Of a stretch of 64,000 nucleotides of DNA, positions 10,997 through 22,240 are shown in pieces. Origin of the DNA: Rotaria sp. Silwood1 (Eukaryota; Rotifera; Eurotatoria; Philodinida; Philodinidae); assembly GCA_905250075.1 (NCBI GenBank), contig CAJNOP010000083.1, forward strand, positions 377,092-441,091, given 5' to 3'. The stretch's first letter is position 1. Each line of letters starts with the position of its first letter. The notes under the pieces are model-generated. The model was not told where the DNA came from. It was given only the letters and a program-made list of their open reading frames with translations, and did no database searches. A program made the position numbers and the translations under genes.

Positions 10997-13964
10997 TAAA
11001 ATACAAACTATCAAATTTATAATTGTTTTATTTAATAGTCAGATTAAAGATCATTTTTCTTTACTACATTTATTATTCAATAGAAACTTATTCTATCTGA
11101 ACAAAAAAATAAATTATTTGTTCTACATGTTTTGTATTAATGAACAAATGAGTTTTCTTTCGTGAATCGAAACATCTGTATACATGAACAATAATGGTAG
11201 ATAGTTGTTCGGGAACTGGTAAATAGTTGAACGATGTTCGATTGATATTACACGAAAGTTTATTGAACTCAAAAAACAAATGCTAGTATGAGATGAATAA
11301 GATATCTGCTATTAAAACACTCTCATAAGATTTGAGCTGCTTATCTCATAAAAATGAGAACTCCTCATTTAATAGTGAAAGGTTTACTTCATATTTATTT
11401 CAAGATAATTGAAATATAGTTTGGTGAATATCAGCTTAGAACAGTTAGATTTTTAAGTTTTTCCTTCGATGGTAATAATTAGTAAGAATCTGAAGAAACG
11501 TTCGTGTAACTGAAATGATGCTCTATCAGGATTAGTAAGTCTGAAGATTTCAGTAAAACTGCTTAGATGAGGATCTGTGAAAAAGCAAGACCTCCGAGAT
11601 TAGCTTTCTGGCTTTCATTCCTGAATTTTGAAAAAAAAATCATTTATTAGAACAAGAAGAGATGTCTCCATCATTTTTCTTCATTGAACTGCATGGAATT
11701 TACAGAAAACTCAAGAAGTATTTTTCTTTTCTTCTTCATTGAAAATTTCAATGTAGTTGCTGTGTTTAACTTTCTAGAATCTTTCTTAAATTGAATGCAG
11801 TTCGATGAAAGAATGTTATTGAGTGGTCTCATCTTGTTCTATTAAATAAAATCTTTTCCTCAAAAAGCTTCGAATGGAAGACAGAAAGCTGGTTTTAACG
11901 ATCACGATTTTGTCTCAGGACTTGATTCAGGCAGTTATAGTGGAACCTTTGTGCCTAACAATTTCAATAGAGAATCCTTTCAGCTAAACAAAAGTCTTTT
12001 GATGTGAATAAGAAAAGTAGTATAATCTATGTAGCACTCAGATTATCTGATACCAAGGAACTGTAAAAATATAGAAGTCAATTTTTTGGTTCTTCATTAA
12101 TTCTCAAAGTTCTTAAACCGTTTAAAAATTCTAATTTATCGAATTTTGTATAGTTCTGTGCTTTCAAGAAAATCAAATCTAGGAGAATTTACACATAGAT
12201 GTCTTGTGCTTGATTTCTCGTGTTTTTTTTTTCAAATCATAGTCAACATGAAATACACTATTCGTTGTATGTGATTGCTTTGTCAAAGAGGAAAAGATAA
12301 GTTTCCTTGTTTTTTTAAAGAGTCTACAATCGATGTATTAAATACCATAAGTAATAATGAGCGAAAAACAAAGATCTGATCACTAAACAAATTCTGCAAG
12401 AATTAAATCTAATTTTAATCTATTGATAAGTGATAAAATTCTAAAGATGTCTTATGTCTGATTTTCTTTTCTTTTAATAAAACCCACAAGTTGGTAGGTG
12501 TTACCATTCTTTACATAAATTGTTAACACATGCTGTTTTTATAAATACCAATCGCAAACAAATCGCTTTTACTCATCGATTGTATAACACATGATCAGTC
12601 TAAACGCTTCTCTTAAAACAACAAATATGTCTATTTGATACTCTATTTAGTGTCATATTATCTTACAACAGAACATTTCTTGCGACAAAAGAATATACAT
12701 TGATCAAAATACCGGAAAAAATCGATTTAGTTTGCAGCATGCTTCTCTTGTTTATGTCAATAGTACTAGACATTGTGTTAAAAGTATGTATGCCTTAGAG
12801 TTTAAAAAAGCAGTATTTGCTTTCCAACTCTTTTATTTCAAATATTAGTAATCATCAGTAATCCTATTATATTCATTCACTGCTTAAACTTATTTACTCA
12901 CTCAGAAATACTCAAGAAAAAAAAATCTAATACAGGAGTCTTTTGATGCAAAATTGCTATAGAATTGAATTCTTTAGCAGAAAAAAATGTGCTGACAAAT
13001 CACTGTTTTGTTTAAACTGCTTCGATATAACTTCATGTCGTTCCCTTAGGAAGAAATCAAATTCGTCATCGGCGTACCGAAAAAAAAGCGTCTTCTAGCC
13101 GTTACTCATCAAGTAACAAAAAAAAACTAATTTCAAATCAACATTACATGCAGTAGTCTACTAAATTTTGAAAGAATCAAAAGCAATAATCAACTTTTAT
13201 GAATAGATTGCATCTTTTCTTGGTACACGAGCTGGTACTTTACGGTTATGTCTATCTATGTAATCGGCATAGATGAAGAAAAAAATTGTGTCAGTTACTG
13301 AAAAGTTTAGATCGTTTTTATGAAAATGTTATTTCATCACATTTAGTATCTAACGAACATGTTTGACAAAAAAAAATACTGATAATTCATTGTCAATTAT
13401 GTGACCATCATCAAGTATAAAACCATACAAGTTTTCATTAGAAAAACAAAGTGCTTCGTCACGTATATTGACTTGATAACATAATCAATACGTTTACTTT
13501 TAAAGTTTGCGTAGAAAAGTCATTATCTATTCACTTGATTTCGTTCTACAGTCTTGTAAAATAATTTGTTTTGAGTATATTTGAAAAGAAGAATAAGATA
13601 TTCCTAAAAAGTCATCCATAAACAAAACCAAGCCTTGATAAGGAACGTGATATATAAGTGTTTTGATGCCATACAGCCATTTTCGGGCCATAAAATCATT
13701 CGATTTTATTTCCTCTTTCGATTGACTATGAAAAAGACTGAATTGAACAATGATGAATGAATGATTATTGCGAATCAAAATTGAACTTGATAAGCGGATT
13801 TTTTATTCAAGAGCAGAGTAGACAAACAAAAGTATGCAAAAGATGATATAGACAAAAGAAGCTAAAAGAGTGATCGATACATATAATGTTTGATGTTCAT
13901 TGATCGGTTACACATAATGAAGCTAGAGTCGCTGCACTAGGTTAGGCTTTCCTTCTTGGTTAAG
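10997..13964. other. Array spacer, unit A
   Basis: No gene is recognised. Parts are homologous to spacers in later units. The stretch near 12780-13110 resembles 23360-23600, and the stretch near 13200-13380 resembles 16380-16520, 18710-18930 and 24240-24460. The similarity defines the duplicated unit; none of the frames inside is conserved intact. Confidence 0.55.
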
Positions 13965-14375
13965 CTACGGAGTTGTAGTCGTTGTTGTAGTCGTTGTGCT
14001 AGTCGTAGTAGCAGTCGTTGCGGTAGTCGTAGTAGTAGTCGTTGTGGTAGTCGTAGTAGCAGTCGTCGTGGTAGTCGTAGTAGTAGTCGTTGTAGTAGTC
14101 GTAGTAGCAGTCGTTGTGGTAGTCGTAGTAGCAGTCGTTGTTGTAGCTGTAGTGGCAGTCGTTGCCGTAGTCGAAGTTGTAGTTATCGTACTTAATGGGC
14201 CAGTAGTAGAAGATATTTGTCCATTAAGTGTGTCTATTTTTTGGTTGAGATCATCGAGTCGTTTGTTCAGAGTGCCAAGAGTAGCAGCAGCAAGGGCAAA
14301 AGTAATTATTCCAAATAAACCAATTATACCCAATGCAATTAGGATACGTATACCGCTCTGCTCTCCTAAAGCCAT
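13965..14375 (-). CDS. Small single-pass membrane protein with poly-threonine tail (copy 1)
   Basis: A single exon gives 136 residues, starting MALGEQSGIRILIALG. Residues about 9-34 form one hydrophobic helix ending FALAAATLGTLNKR. A short heptad-like stretch (LDDLNQKIDTLNGQI) follows, and then about 75 residues that are almost all threonine with scattered alanine. A short positively charged or polar N-terminus before the helix suggests type II orientation, which would put the Thr tail outside, where it could be heavily O-glycosylated. This orientation is inference. I do not recognise the family. Three paralogues lie at 17116, 20456 and 25116. The first 50 residues are conserved among them, but the tails are not. 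Confidence 0.75.
   Translation of the reverse strand: MALGEQSGIRILIALGIIGLFGIITFALAAATLGTLNKRLDDLNQKIDTLNGQISSTTGPLSTITTTSTTATTATTATTTTATTTTTTTATTTTTTTTTTTTTTTATTTTTTTTTTTTATTATTTSTTTTTTTTTP
13966..14190 (-). repeat. Low-complexity triplet repeat encoding the Thr tail
   Basis: On the plus strand this is a run of GTAGTCGTA/GTTGTGGTA-type triplets with an irregular longer period. On the minus strand every triplet is a threonine codon (ACT, ACG, ACA, ACC) or an occasional GCT/GCA. Third positions vary while the amino acid is kept, which suggests selection for threonine rather than simple slippage alone. Confidence 0.8.
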
Positions 14376-14495
14376 TGATGATTGGCTGCTTGATTTTTCT
14401 TTAAAACGAAAAGAATAATCAATAAAATCTTGAAATAACTATCGCTTGTCGAATAGTGTTATTGGCAAATACGATATCAATACAATGTACACTGC

Positions 14496-14503
14496 TTTAT
14501 ATA
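14496..14503 (-). promoter_or_regulatory. Probable TATA box of membrane-protein copy 1
   Basis: TATATAAA on the minus strand lies about 120 bases before the start codon at 14375. Copies 3 and 4 have a run of alternating TA (20873-20888 and 25738-25760) at a similar distance, and copy 2 has a shorter TA-rich tract near 17494-17505. The element may therefore be a shared core promoter that has expanded in some copies. Confidence 0.4.
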
Positions 14504-14529
14504 ATCGAAAATCTATGACGACATTGAGT

Positions 14530-15990
14530 GGGTTTACTGTTAAAACAGAACAACAATTTCTTTTCTTTCTGATTTTTTTTAAAGACAAAATATTCAGTTT
14601 GCACAGATTAAAGCATAGTCTGTAAAAATCATATTATTACTAATTTTTTTCATAGAAGTATCCTATTTCAAGTAAAACCTATGACGATAGCTCGTATTTT
14701 TTTTCTCCAATATGCTTATGATCAACTAGGAAGTATTAAGTTGAGTTTACATTTAGCCTTTCACAAGTAGATGAATATCATATTTTTGTTGTACGCAACA
14801 TGTGCACCCGTTTTCAAAAGAGTCTTCGTTACGTTTTTTCTTTCTGACATTTATATTTGAAAGCACAGATTATAAAAATATATATTTTTGGTTGTAACAA
14901 TGCTGTATGATAAATTGTTTCAATTACTATAAGGTCGAGAATAATGTTGAACTCAATTAAAAATGTTGTAGATAAGTAAATTGTTTGTTGTTCTGTAACA
15001 ATTGACGCCTAGAAAATGGCCAAGATCACATATTAAACTGTATGAGTCGTATATTCTTTTTCTCTTTCATTTCACTTTCATGTTATGACACTAATGAAAT
15101 ACAAACATCATTGTTTATAGAAGTATCATTTTCGATCAGTAAAGTAATACACAAATGATCAGTGTAAATATTGAATAGTCAGTTTCTTTTTATTTAAGTA
15201 TCAGTAAAAATCCAGAATCCATCAGCAGAAGGTTAAAAGTTTTATTCATATAAAGATTAATTTAGCATAAGACAATTAAATTTTCATAAATAAAAAGAAT
15301 ATAAAATAGATAGGAAGAAATTTAAAAGAAGTAAAATGAAAATTAAANNNNNNNNNNTACTGGTAAAACAGAACAACAATTTTCTTCTATTTCCGATGTT
15401 TTTTTTTGATAGTCAAAAAATTTATCTTGCAAGGATTAAAGCATTGTGGGCAAAAAAAAACATTACTAATTTTTTTCATAGAAGTGTCATATTTCAACTA
15501 AAACCTATGACGATAGCTCTTATTGTTTTCTCAGATGTGCTTATTGTCGACTAGGAAGTATTCAGTTAGAATTACATTTAGACCTCTGGAAGTAAACGAG
15601 TATCATGTTCTTTCTATATGTAACGTGTATGACAATTTCCAAATGATCTCAGTTACCTTTTTTTTTTCTCTGGCATTTATATTTAAGAGTGCAGATTATA
15701 AAAATTTATATTTTTGGTTGTAACAATGCTGTATGATAAATTTTTTCAATTAGTATAAAGTCGAGAATAAAGTTGGACTCAATTACAAATGTCATAGATA
15801 AGTAAATTGTTTGTTCCTTTGTAATAATTGAAATCTAAAAAAATGATCAAGATCACGCCTATTCGTTGATTATAAAAAATATTAGAAATAAAAATATGGA
15901 TATTATAAAAGTCTCACACATTAAGCTGTATGAGTCATTTCGTATTTTGTTCTTCCAATCCACTTTCATACTATGATACTGATGAAATAA
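14530..15990. repeat. Direct duplication with an assembly gap between the copies
   Basis: The segment 14540-15110 is repeated as about 15360-15990 (shared stretches include ACAGAACAACAATTT and AAAACCTATGACGATAGCT). A 10-N gap at 15348-15357 sits exactly between the copies. The duplication may be real, or it may be two alleles or homeologous copies joined by scaffolding. No gene is seen in either copy. Confidence 0.65.
15348..15357. other. Assembly gap (10 N)
   Basis: Ten N bases mark a join of unknown true size. The sequence immediately to the right starts the second copy of a direct duplication. Confidence 0.95.
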
Positions 15991-17115
15991 CACTGAATGC
16001 AAAAGTTCCTCCACAACTGTCGGTTTATTTTCCGTCGGCTGAAATATATGTAAACACAATCGAAAATACTTATACGAAATCTACATCGAAAGCTCTCTCT
16101 AACTGTATGTTCAGAAAAGTTCTATGATGTGTTCTCTTTTAGTAAGAAACAAACCTTTAAAAACCTCTAAAATCAGGTCTATCAAAGGAAACTTTTTTCT
16201 ATCAGATTCATACATGTTAAACTTAACACTTGAAAGTTCAATTGAAGTCAAGTTTCAAGTTTTACACTATTGAGATTTCGAAGAACAAACAGTTATCGTG
16301 AACTTTGACAGATAAACTTTAGTATCTATCAGTGAACAATATAGCACTTGACAGTCTTTTTTTTTCTATAAATAAAATCAACATAAGAGAAGAACGAAAT
16401 TGTGTTGAAAGCGGAAAGGTTTAGATATATTTGTTTTGATCAAAAAAGTATTATATAATATTTGGCATGCAATGAATGCTTCTGAAAAAAAAAGATATTG
16501 AAGATTCATTATTCATAGTGATACTACACTATGGAATTTGTGTTTTTGATAGATTTTTTTGTTCATGAAGAACGAATGCAGAGAGATTTTTAACATAAAT
16601 AGAAAAAAATCTTGTCAAGGGCATTTAATTGATATCATATTGAATATGTGTATTGTAAAAGATTCAACCACAGACAATCATTTATTCATTGAATTTCCTT
16701 CTTTTTTGGTGATAAATAAATTCGTATTACTATGCTTCAAAATAATAATAAGGTATTACGTTAAACTCAAATGTTGATAAAAGTAAGTCTCAATAACCTT
16801 TGTCGTATACATTGTTTTTATATTTGACAAGCATATTCGGACCACACAATCATTCGATTTAGTTTTCTATCTTAATTAAGTATGAGAAGGATTAAATTGA
16901 GCAATGATGAAGAAATGATCGTTACTAATAATGACTTAACTCGATGCAAGATTTATTTATTCAAGGACAAAGAGAACAATAAGCAGCACGTTAGAGAAAA
17001 CAAAAAGGAAAGAGTGTTTGAGAGAATGATAGATTCATAGTATGTTCAAACATTAATGATCAGTCATACATAACGAAGCGAATACTACTTCATTAAGCTC
17101 CTGCATTATTCTTGG
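15991..17115. other. Array spacer, unit B
   Basis: No gene is supported. The part at 16380-16800 resembles 18780-19160 and 24330-24780. The stretch around 16560-16780 is the uninterrupted form of the site that carries a foldback element at 19.2-20.0 kb. I see no Ly6-like relic in this unit. Confidence 0.5.
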
Positions 17116-17391
17116 TTAAGTTTTAAGTGAAGTAGGAGTTGTAATTGAAACAATGATTGTTGTTGTATTTTGGGTTGTAATTGAAGGCCTAGTTGTTGTT
17201 GTTATGAATAATAGACCAGTAATATTAGATATATCTTGGTGAAGAATTTCTAATCTTTCATTTAGATCATTGAATCGTTTATTGAGAGTGCCAAGAGTTG
17301 CAGCTGCAAGAGCAAAAGTAATTATTCCAAACAGACCAACTATACTCAATGCAATCAGAATATGTATTGTGTTTTGTTCTCCTAAAGCCAT
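17116..17391 (-). CDS. Small single-pass membrane protein (copy 2, short tail)
   Basis: A single exon gives 91 residues. The first 50 residues follow copy 1 closely: MALGEQNTIHILIALS, a helix ending ALAAATLGTLNKR, then FNDLNERLEILHQDI. The tail is only about 30 residues (TTTTRPSITTQNTTT...), mixed Thr/Ser/Ile/Pro rather than a threonine run. The family is not recognised. Its position, strand and upstream region match the other copies, so it is a member of the same tandem array. The short tail could be the ancestral size or the result of a contraction. Confidence 0.7.
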   Translation of the reverse strand: MALGEQNTIHILIALSIVGLFGIITFALAAATLGTLNKRFNDLNERLEILHQDISNITGLLFITTTTRPSITTQNTTTIIVSITTPTSLKT

Positions 17392-18483
17392 TATTAATTC
17401 TTCTTTCTAAAGAAAATTCCGAGATTTCAATGAATAAATTTTGTAGTTTCTAACAATCTTTTTTATTCAAAATACTAACAAAGCAAACAAGTATGTATAC
17501 ATATAGATGAATTAAAATTGAATGTCAGGATTGCGTAGATTTATCTCTAATGATCAAAATACTTTTATTGATGTTGATTTTCATCAAAGAATTAAATCTA
17601 GTTATAAGGATAAAAATACAAATTTTCTGTTGTTTGATTACTTATTAATGGATTAAGTATTTATTTTCATAAAAAAAATATTGATCAAAAGCTTTGTTTT
17701 ATACTTCGTACATAACGATATATACGTTTTGGCAAAGATTTATATTCAAGCATGTAAGAATCGAAGAAAATAATGCTGTTGTTGTGGTGATAATCAAAAT
17801 TCGTATCAAACTCATAGTATTTCAATTTATTCTCACGTATCAATTGTTATTGTAGATTGAAAAACGTAAAAGTACAATATATTAGTTTTGGAAAAAGTTT
17901 ATGAAATATATTTGAGCTAATCTTCGCCATAGAACAGAATTCAATGTTAAAAAAAATAGCGCAAAAGTAGTTAAGAAAAAATTTTTACGGTTATGAGAAC
18001 GATATTAAGGTTTGGAAGATTTTTCAGGTCATATATATTTGTATTTTTCTCTCTGAAAAATGACCATGAAAACTATTCGTTGAAATCTCATTATTCCTGA
18101 CTTTTATTATACTCATCAAATTTCTAAGATCGATTACTATTTATCTCTTTCATACGCAATACATTTGATAAGAATATGCAAACACAGAGATAAATTATAC
18201 TTGACAGTCGATTCAGATCACAGTATTAAAGAATGTATTGACTACAAATATGCAAAATACCAGTCAAGTTAAAAATTTTATTATACATAATATTTGTTTT
18301 CAGACAAATGGCACGCTTAAGTTGATATTTAATTAAACAACAATGTGCATAAAAGGAATATCAACTAGATGATCGGAATGTTGCACTCATTTGTGATGAA
18401 TAAAAGAAAAAATGAATGTAGTTTGTTAAGCTAACAAATCTAAATAGAATGTGCTTTTTTTTTCTCTACTTCTGTTGAATTTG

Positions 18484-18680
18484 ATCTTTAGTTCATTTCT
18501 GATAAATGACAAATAAACAATTATGAATATCATTCCTATTTTACTTGTCTCTTTGATTCAATTAAATCTAGTAAAGTTTCACTAGAATATTAATCATGTG
18601 AAGTTAGACTAGAATCATTTGAACGAGATAATGTAGATACATTTCTATAATAAAATTTTCGTTCCCTATGACGTTTTAAT
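18484..18680 (+). pseudogene. Relic of the Ly6-like gene (unit C)
   Basis: DNA similarity to 10391-10540 is visible: TTAGTTCATT...TGATAAATGACAAATAAA, then a stretch ending ATTAATCATGTGAAGTTAGA, which parallels GTTGGCGATGTGAAGTTACA. No start codon with a signal-peptide frame survives and the cysteine-rich exon is lost. Only the first exon and its flank remain. Confidence 0.5.
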
Positions 18681-19165
18681 AGATTTTTGAAAACCAAATG
18701 TAGTAACCAAATTTTATGAATAGACTGTTATTTTTCAACGATGATCGATATGGTACTTGCCGTTTTTTTTCTTCTATACATGTAACCGACATAAGTCAAG
18801 AAAGAAATTGTATTCAAAGCGGAAAATTTTAGACATTTTTGTTTTGATGAATGAACTATTGTATGATATTTAGCATCTAATGGACGTTTTTGAACGCAAG
18901 GTTTCGAAGATTCATTATTCATCATGAGACTACATTATGAGTTCGTCATTATCTATTGGTATCAAAGATAAGTGAATGACCTATAGTTTTCAACCTATTA
19001 TATTTTTTATATCGATATTTTTAATGAATAAAAATAAATAGACAGAGATTTTCAACAGAAAGTAAAACAATCTTGTCCAGTGAGTTTAATCAATATGAAA
19101 TGGAATATGCTCATTTTAAAAGACTCCACAACAGACAATCATTATTTCATTTAATTTCCTTCTTT
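18681..19165. other. Array spacer, unit C
   Basis: Homologous to 13200-13380, 16380-16800 and 24240-24700. On the minus strand a frame at 18728-18925 (CLKFSALNTISFLTYVGYMYRR) has a recognisable counterpart at about 24262-24460 with similar residues but also stops. It could be an old exon copied with the unit. It has no partner that would prove it is expressed. Confidence 0.35.
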
Positions 19166-19227
19166 GGTCGTAATATTGGATGTAACAAAAATTTGAACAA
19201 AGAAAAACGTGAATAACTCCTCAGTAG

Positions 19228-20015
19228 TTCAAGAGATCTAAATAGCTTTTTTAACAGTTTGATCATATTTTCATTAAAGTTTTGTTCAATCGACTTCAGA
19301 TAAAATGTTTGTGTCTTAAGAAGTCAGAATGAACATAGTTTTACTAATGACTAAATTTGAGTCAGTTATCATTGTAAAGCGAAAAGTGAAAATCAAATTT
19401 GTGAAAAATACCGCAAGTAAGTCCTGTATTAGGGACACATTTGAAGAATGTTATGAAAATGAAGCTCTAAGGAATCGATCACATTCTCAACGACCTAAAC
19501 CAATTATTGAAGAAAAAGTCAATGAAATTAATGACAGGGATAAAAATGAGCTTATATCAAGTGTTTAGTCTGTGTAACTCTTCTTCGTAGAACTGTCAAA
19601 CCAAGTGTACCTTACATGACTTTCATAAGAGATGTTTCTTTATAGTCCAGCATGTTCTTGTTTGTGGTAATGAGCAAACTTGTGAAATAGACGGAATACT
19701 TGATACTGATTCATTTTCGCAAGTATCCTTCACTTCATTAACCTTTCCTTCAAGAATTTATTCTTCAAAGCACCACTGTGACAAAATCCTTGAAATGTGA
19801 TTCTAATACTACGGGATTCACTTGACGTATTTTTGACACACACTCGATTTTCACTTTTCGCTTTACAATGGTAGCTAACTCGAAGTTAGTCATTAGTAAA
19901 ACTATTTTCATTCTATCTTCTGTAGACACAAACATTTTATCTGAAGTCGATTGAATAAAACTTTAATGAAAATGTGATCAAACTGTAAAAAGAAGCTATT
20001 TTGATCTCTTGAACT
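19228..20015. mobile_element. Foldback (inverted-repeat) element inserted in the array
   Basis: Two arms of about 330-345 bases (19228-19572 and 19689-20015) are imperfect reverse complements, sharing for example AGTTCAAGAGATC, TTTCATTAAAGTTTT and GTAAAGCGAAAAGTGAAAATC. The homologous sites in the other units (about 16700-16750 and 24700-24750) lack this DNA, so it arrived after the units were duplicated or was lost from the others. No transposase is encoded. It is a non-autonomous element of unknown superfamily. Confidence 0.75.
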
Positions 20016-20455
20016 GTTGAGAAGCTTTATTATTATGTTTCAATGTAATAATAAGATATTACGTAACTTCAAACATAGATAAATACAGTCTCAATTAGCA
20101 GCATGTTGTATATTGTTTTTAAGCTCTATAACCACGCTCAGATTATAAAAATCATTCGATGTAATTTCCTATTTTAATTGGCTACAAACAAGATTGAATT
20201 GAATGATGATAAGCCAATAGTCATTGCAAATAATAAAATAAATCGATGCAAGATTTATTTATCCAAGAACAAAGAAAACAATAAGCAACATATTAGAAAG
20301 AGTCAAAACGAAAGAGAAAATGAGAGAATGACAGACACATAGCATATCCAAAGATTAATGATCAGTCATAAATAACGCAGCTAGTGTTGCTGTATTGAGT
20401 TAGACTATCCGTCTTGGTTAAGTTGTCGTTGTAGTACCTGTCTTTGTTGTAGTGG
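20016..20455. other. 3' flank of membrane-protein copy 3
   Basis: Homologous to 16800-17110 and 24830-25110, including the ATCATTCGAT and AATAACTCGATGCA-type stretches and an AAGATTTATTTAT motif. On the minus strand this is the downstream flank of each membrane gene. No separate gene is present. Confidence 0.5.
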
Positions 20456-20770
20456 TCACCCAGTTATAGGTGCAGTGCTGGTTGTTGTCGTTGTCATTAC
20501 TGAAGACATATTGGTTATTGACATTGTAATAGTACTCTCATTCATAGCGTTAGCCGAAGTTGTAGTTATGCTTGTTGTAGTTGTCGTAGTTAATAAGTTG
20601 GCAATATTAGACAGTTGTTGTTGAAGTGTATCTACTTGCTGATTGAGATCATTGAATCGTTTGTTGAGCGTACCAAGTGTGGCAGCTGCAAGAGCAAAAG
20701 TAATTATTCCAAACAGAGCAATTATACCCAATACAAGCATCATACGCGTGCTGCCCTGTTCTGAAGCCAT
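20456..20770 (-). CDS. Small single-pass membrane protein (copy 3)
   Basis: A single exon gives 104 residues from the ATG at 20770 (MASEQGSTRMMLVLG). The frame stays open slightly further upstream but without an ATG. The helix (IIALFGIITFALAAATL) and the heptad stretch (LNKRFNDLNQQVDTLQQQL) are conserved with the other copies. The tail is about 50 residues of mixed Thr/Ser/Met (TTTTTTSITTTSANAMNES...) without a clear period. Copy 3 has ASEQGS in place of the ALGEQ start of copies 1 and 2. The function is unknown; probably a surface protein with a short glycosylated stalk. Confidence 0.7.
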   Translation of the reverse strand: MASEQGSTRMMLVLGIIALFGIITFALAAATLGTLNKRFNDLNQQVDTLQQQLSNIANLLTTTTTTSITTTSANAMNESTITMSITNMSSVMTTTTTSTAPITG

Positions 20771-21904
20771 TACTGATTTGCTCTTTTTCAAAGAAAATGT
20801 CTAGACTTTATTGGATATGTTTTGTAACTTCTAATACTCTCTTTTATTCGAATACCAACAAAGTATATTCGTATATATATATATATAGATGAATCAAAAC
20901 TGAATGTCAGAGTTGAGTGGGTGTAATTATAAAGATAAGAATACTTTTATTGAGGTTGATGTTTGTCAGAATTGAATATAGTTATCAAGACAAAAACAAT
21001 TTTTCTGTTCCCTTCGTTACTTATTAGTGGATTGAATTTGTACTTTTCATTAAAAACATAAATCAAGAACTTGCATTTTTCTATATCATATTTAACTATA
21101 CATAAGTTTTGAGAAAGATTTATAGTGAAGTATCTCAGAATTGAATGATATTATTATTATTATGCTGTTGATGTTGTAAGTAAAATTCGTATCAAACTCA
21201 AGATATTGTAATTTATTCTTGTTTATCACTTCCTTCTATGCAGATTGAAAAATGCCGAAGTACTATATCAGCTTTTTCAAAAGTTTATTAAATATATTTC
21301 AGCTAATCTTAGCTATAGAGAAGGCTTCGATGAAACCAGAAATGCAAAATTAGTCAAGAAAAAGTTATATGATTGCTACAACGGTATTAAGATTTCAAAT
21401 TCATATATGTTTGGTTGATCATAGAATATATGATAAACAGTGATATGAATAGTGCTAAAGTGTCAAATAACTTCATAGTACTTTCATCTTTTTTTTCTTC
21501 ATAAGACTTCGTAGAGTGTTACTATAGAAACATAAACTTGAAAATGTCTCATTAAAATATTGTTATTCTTGACTTTTCTTATTCATCAAATTCTTAACAT
21601 CGATTACTATTTACCTCTTTGATGCATAATACGCTTGATAAGAAAAGGAAACATAGCAATAAATAATGCTTGATAATAGAGTCAGATGACAACATTAACA
21701 ATATATTGACTACGATTAAGCATAATCCGATCCAAGATAAAAATTCTATTATTCATAACAATTATTTTCAATAACATGACAATTTGTACTGATATTATTT
21801 TCACAAATATTATTTTTTCAAACAATGACAAATATAACTGGATATTTATTTGAAAAACAATGTATATAAAATGAATATAGTTTTTTTTTCAGCTAACAAA
21901 TCTA

Positions 21905-22240
21905 AATACAATGTGCTTTTTTTTTCTCTACTTCTGTTGACTTTGACTTTTTCATCCAATTAAATCTCGTAGATTTTCACTGGGATATTAGTAATTTGAA
22001 GTTAGAGTAGAATCATCTGAATGAACTAAAGTAGGTGTATCTTTATAATAACATAAAACTCGATCAGAATTCAAATCAACTTTTGAATGTTTTTCAACTT
22101 GTAAACTTATACGAGCTATTGAAATTTGTATGAATATGTCAAATGGATATCAACAAGTGAAGTATGAATAAAAAAAAAAAGAAGCCGTTTGCTTCTTTCT
22201 TAATCAGAATATGTGTCATGGATGGCTTTGACTAAGTAAC
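21905..22240 (+). pseudogene. Relic of the Ly6-like gene (unit D)
   Basis: The stretch around 22065-22165 matches the second exon of the intact gene: CGATCAGAATTCAAATCAAC against CGATCAAAATTAAAATCAAG, then AACTTATACGAGCT in both, and CAACAAGTGAAG against CGGCAAGTGAAA. The first exon is recognisable near 21960-22020. Several stops and indels break the frame, and the GPI tail is gone. It is a dead copy in the same order and orientation as unit A. Confidence 0.65.

Noticed and set aside
13956-14195. Plus-strand frame rich in Arg-Ser (SR-protein look)
   Set aside because: It is the opposite strand of the Thr-codon repeat. The Arg/Ser pattern is forced by the triplets, and no other SR-protein domain is present.
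13996-14418. Plus-strand poly-valine frame
   Set aside because: Antisense shadow of the membrane-protein copy 1.
19329-19568. 79-codon frame
   Set aside because: It lies within one arm of the foldback element; the other arm has no equivalent open frame.
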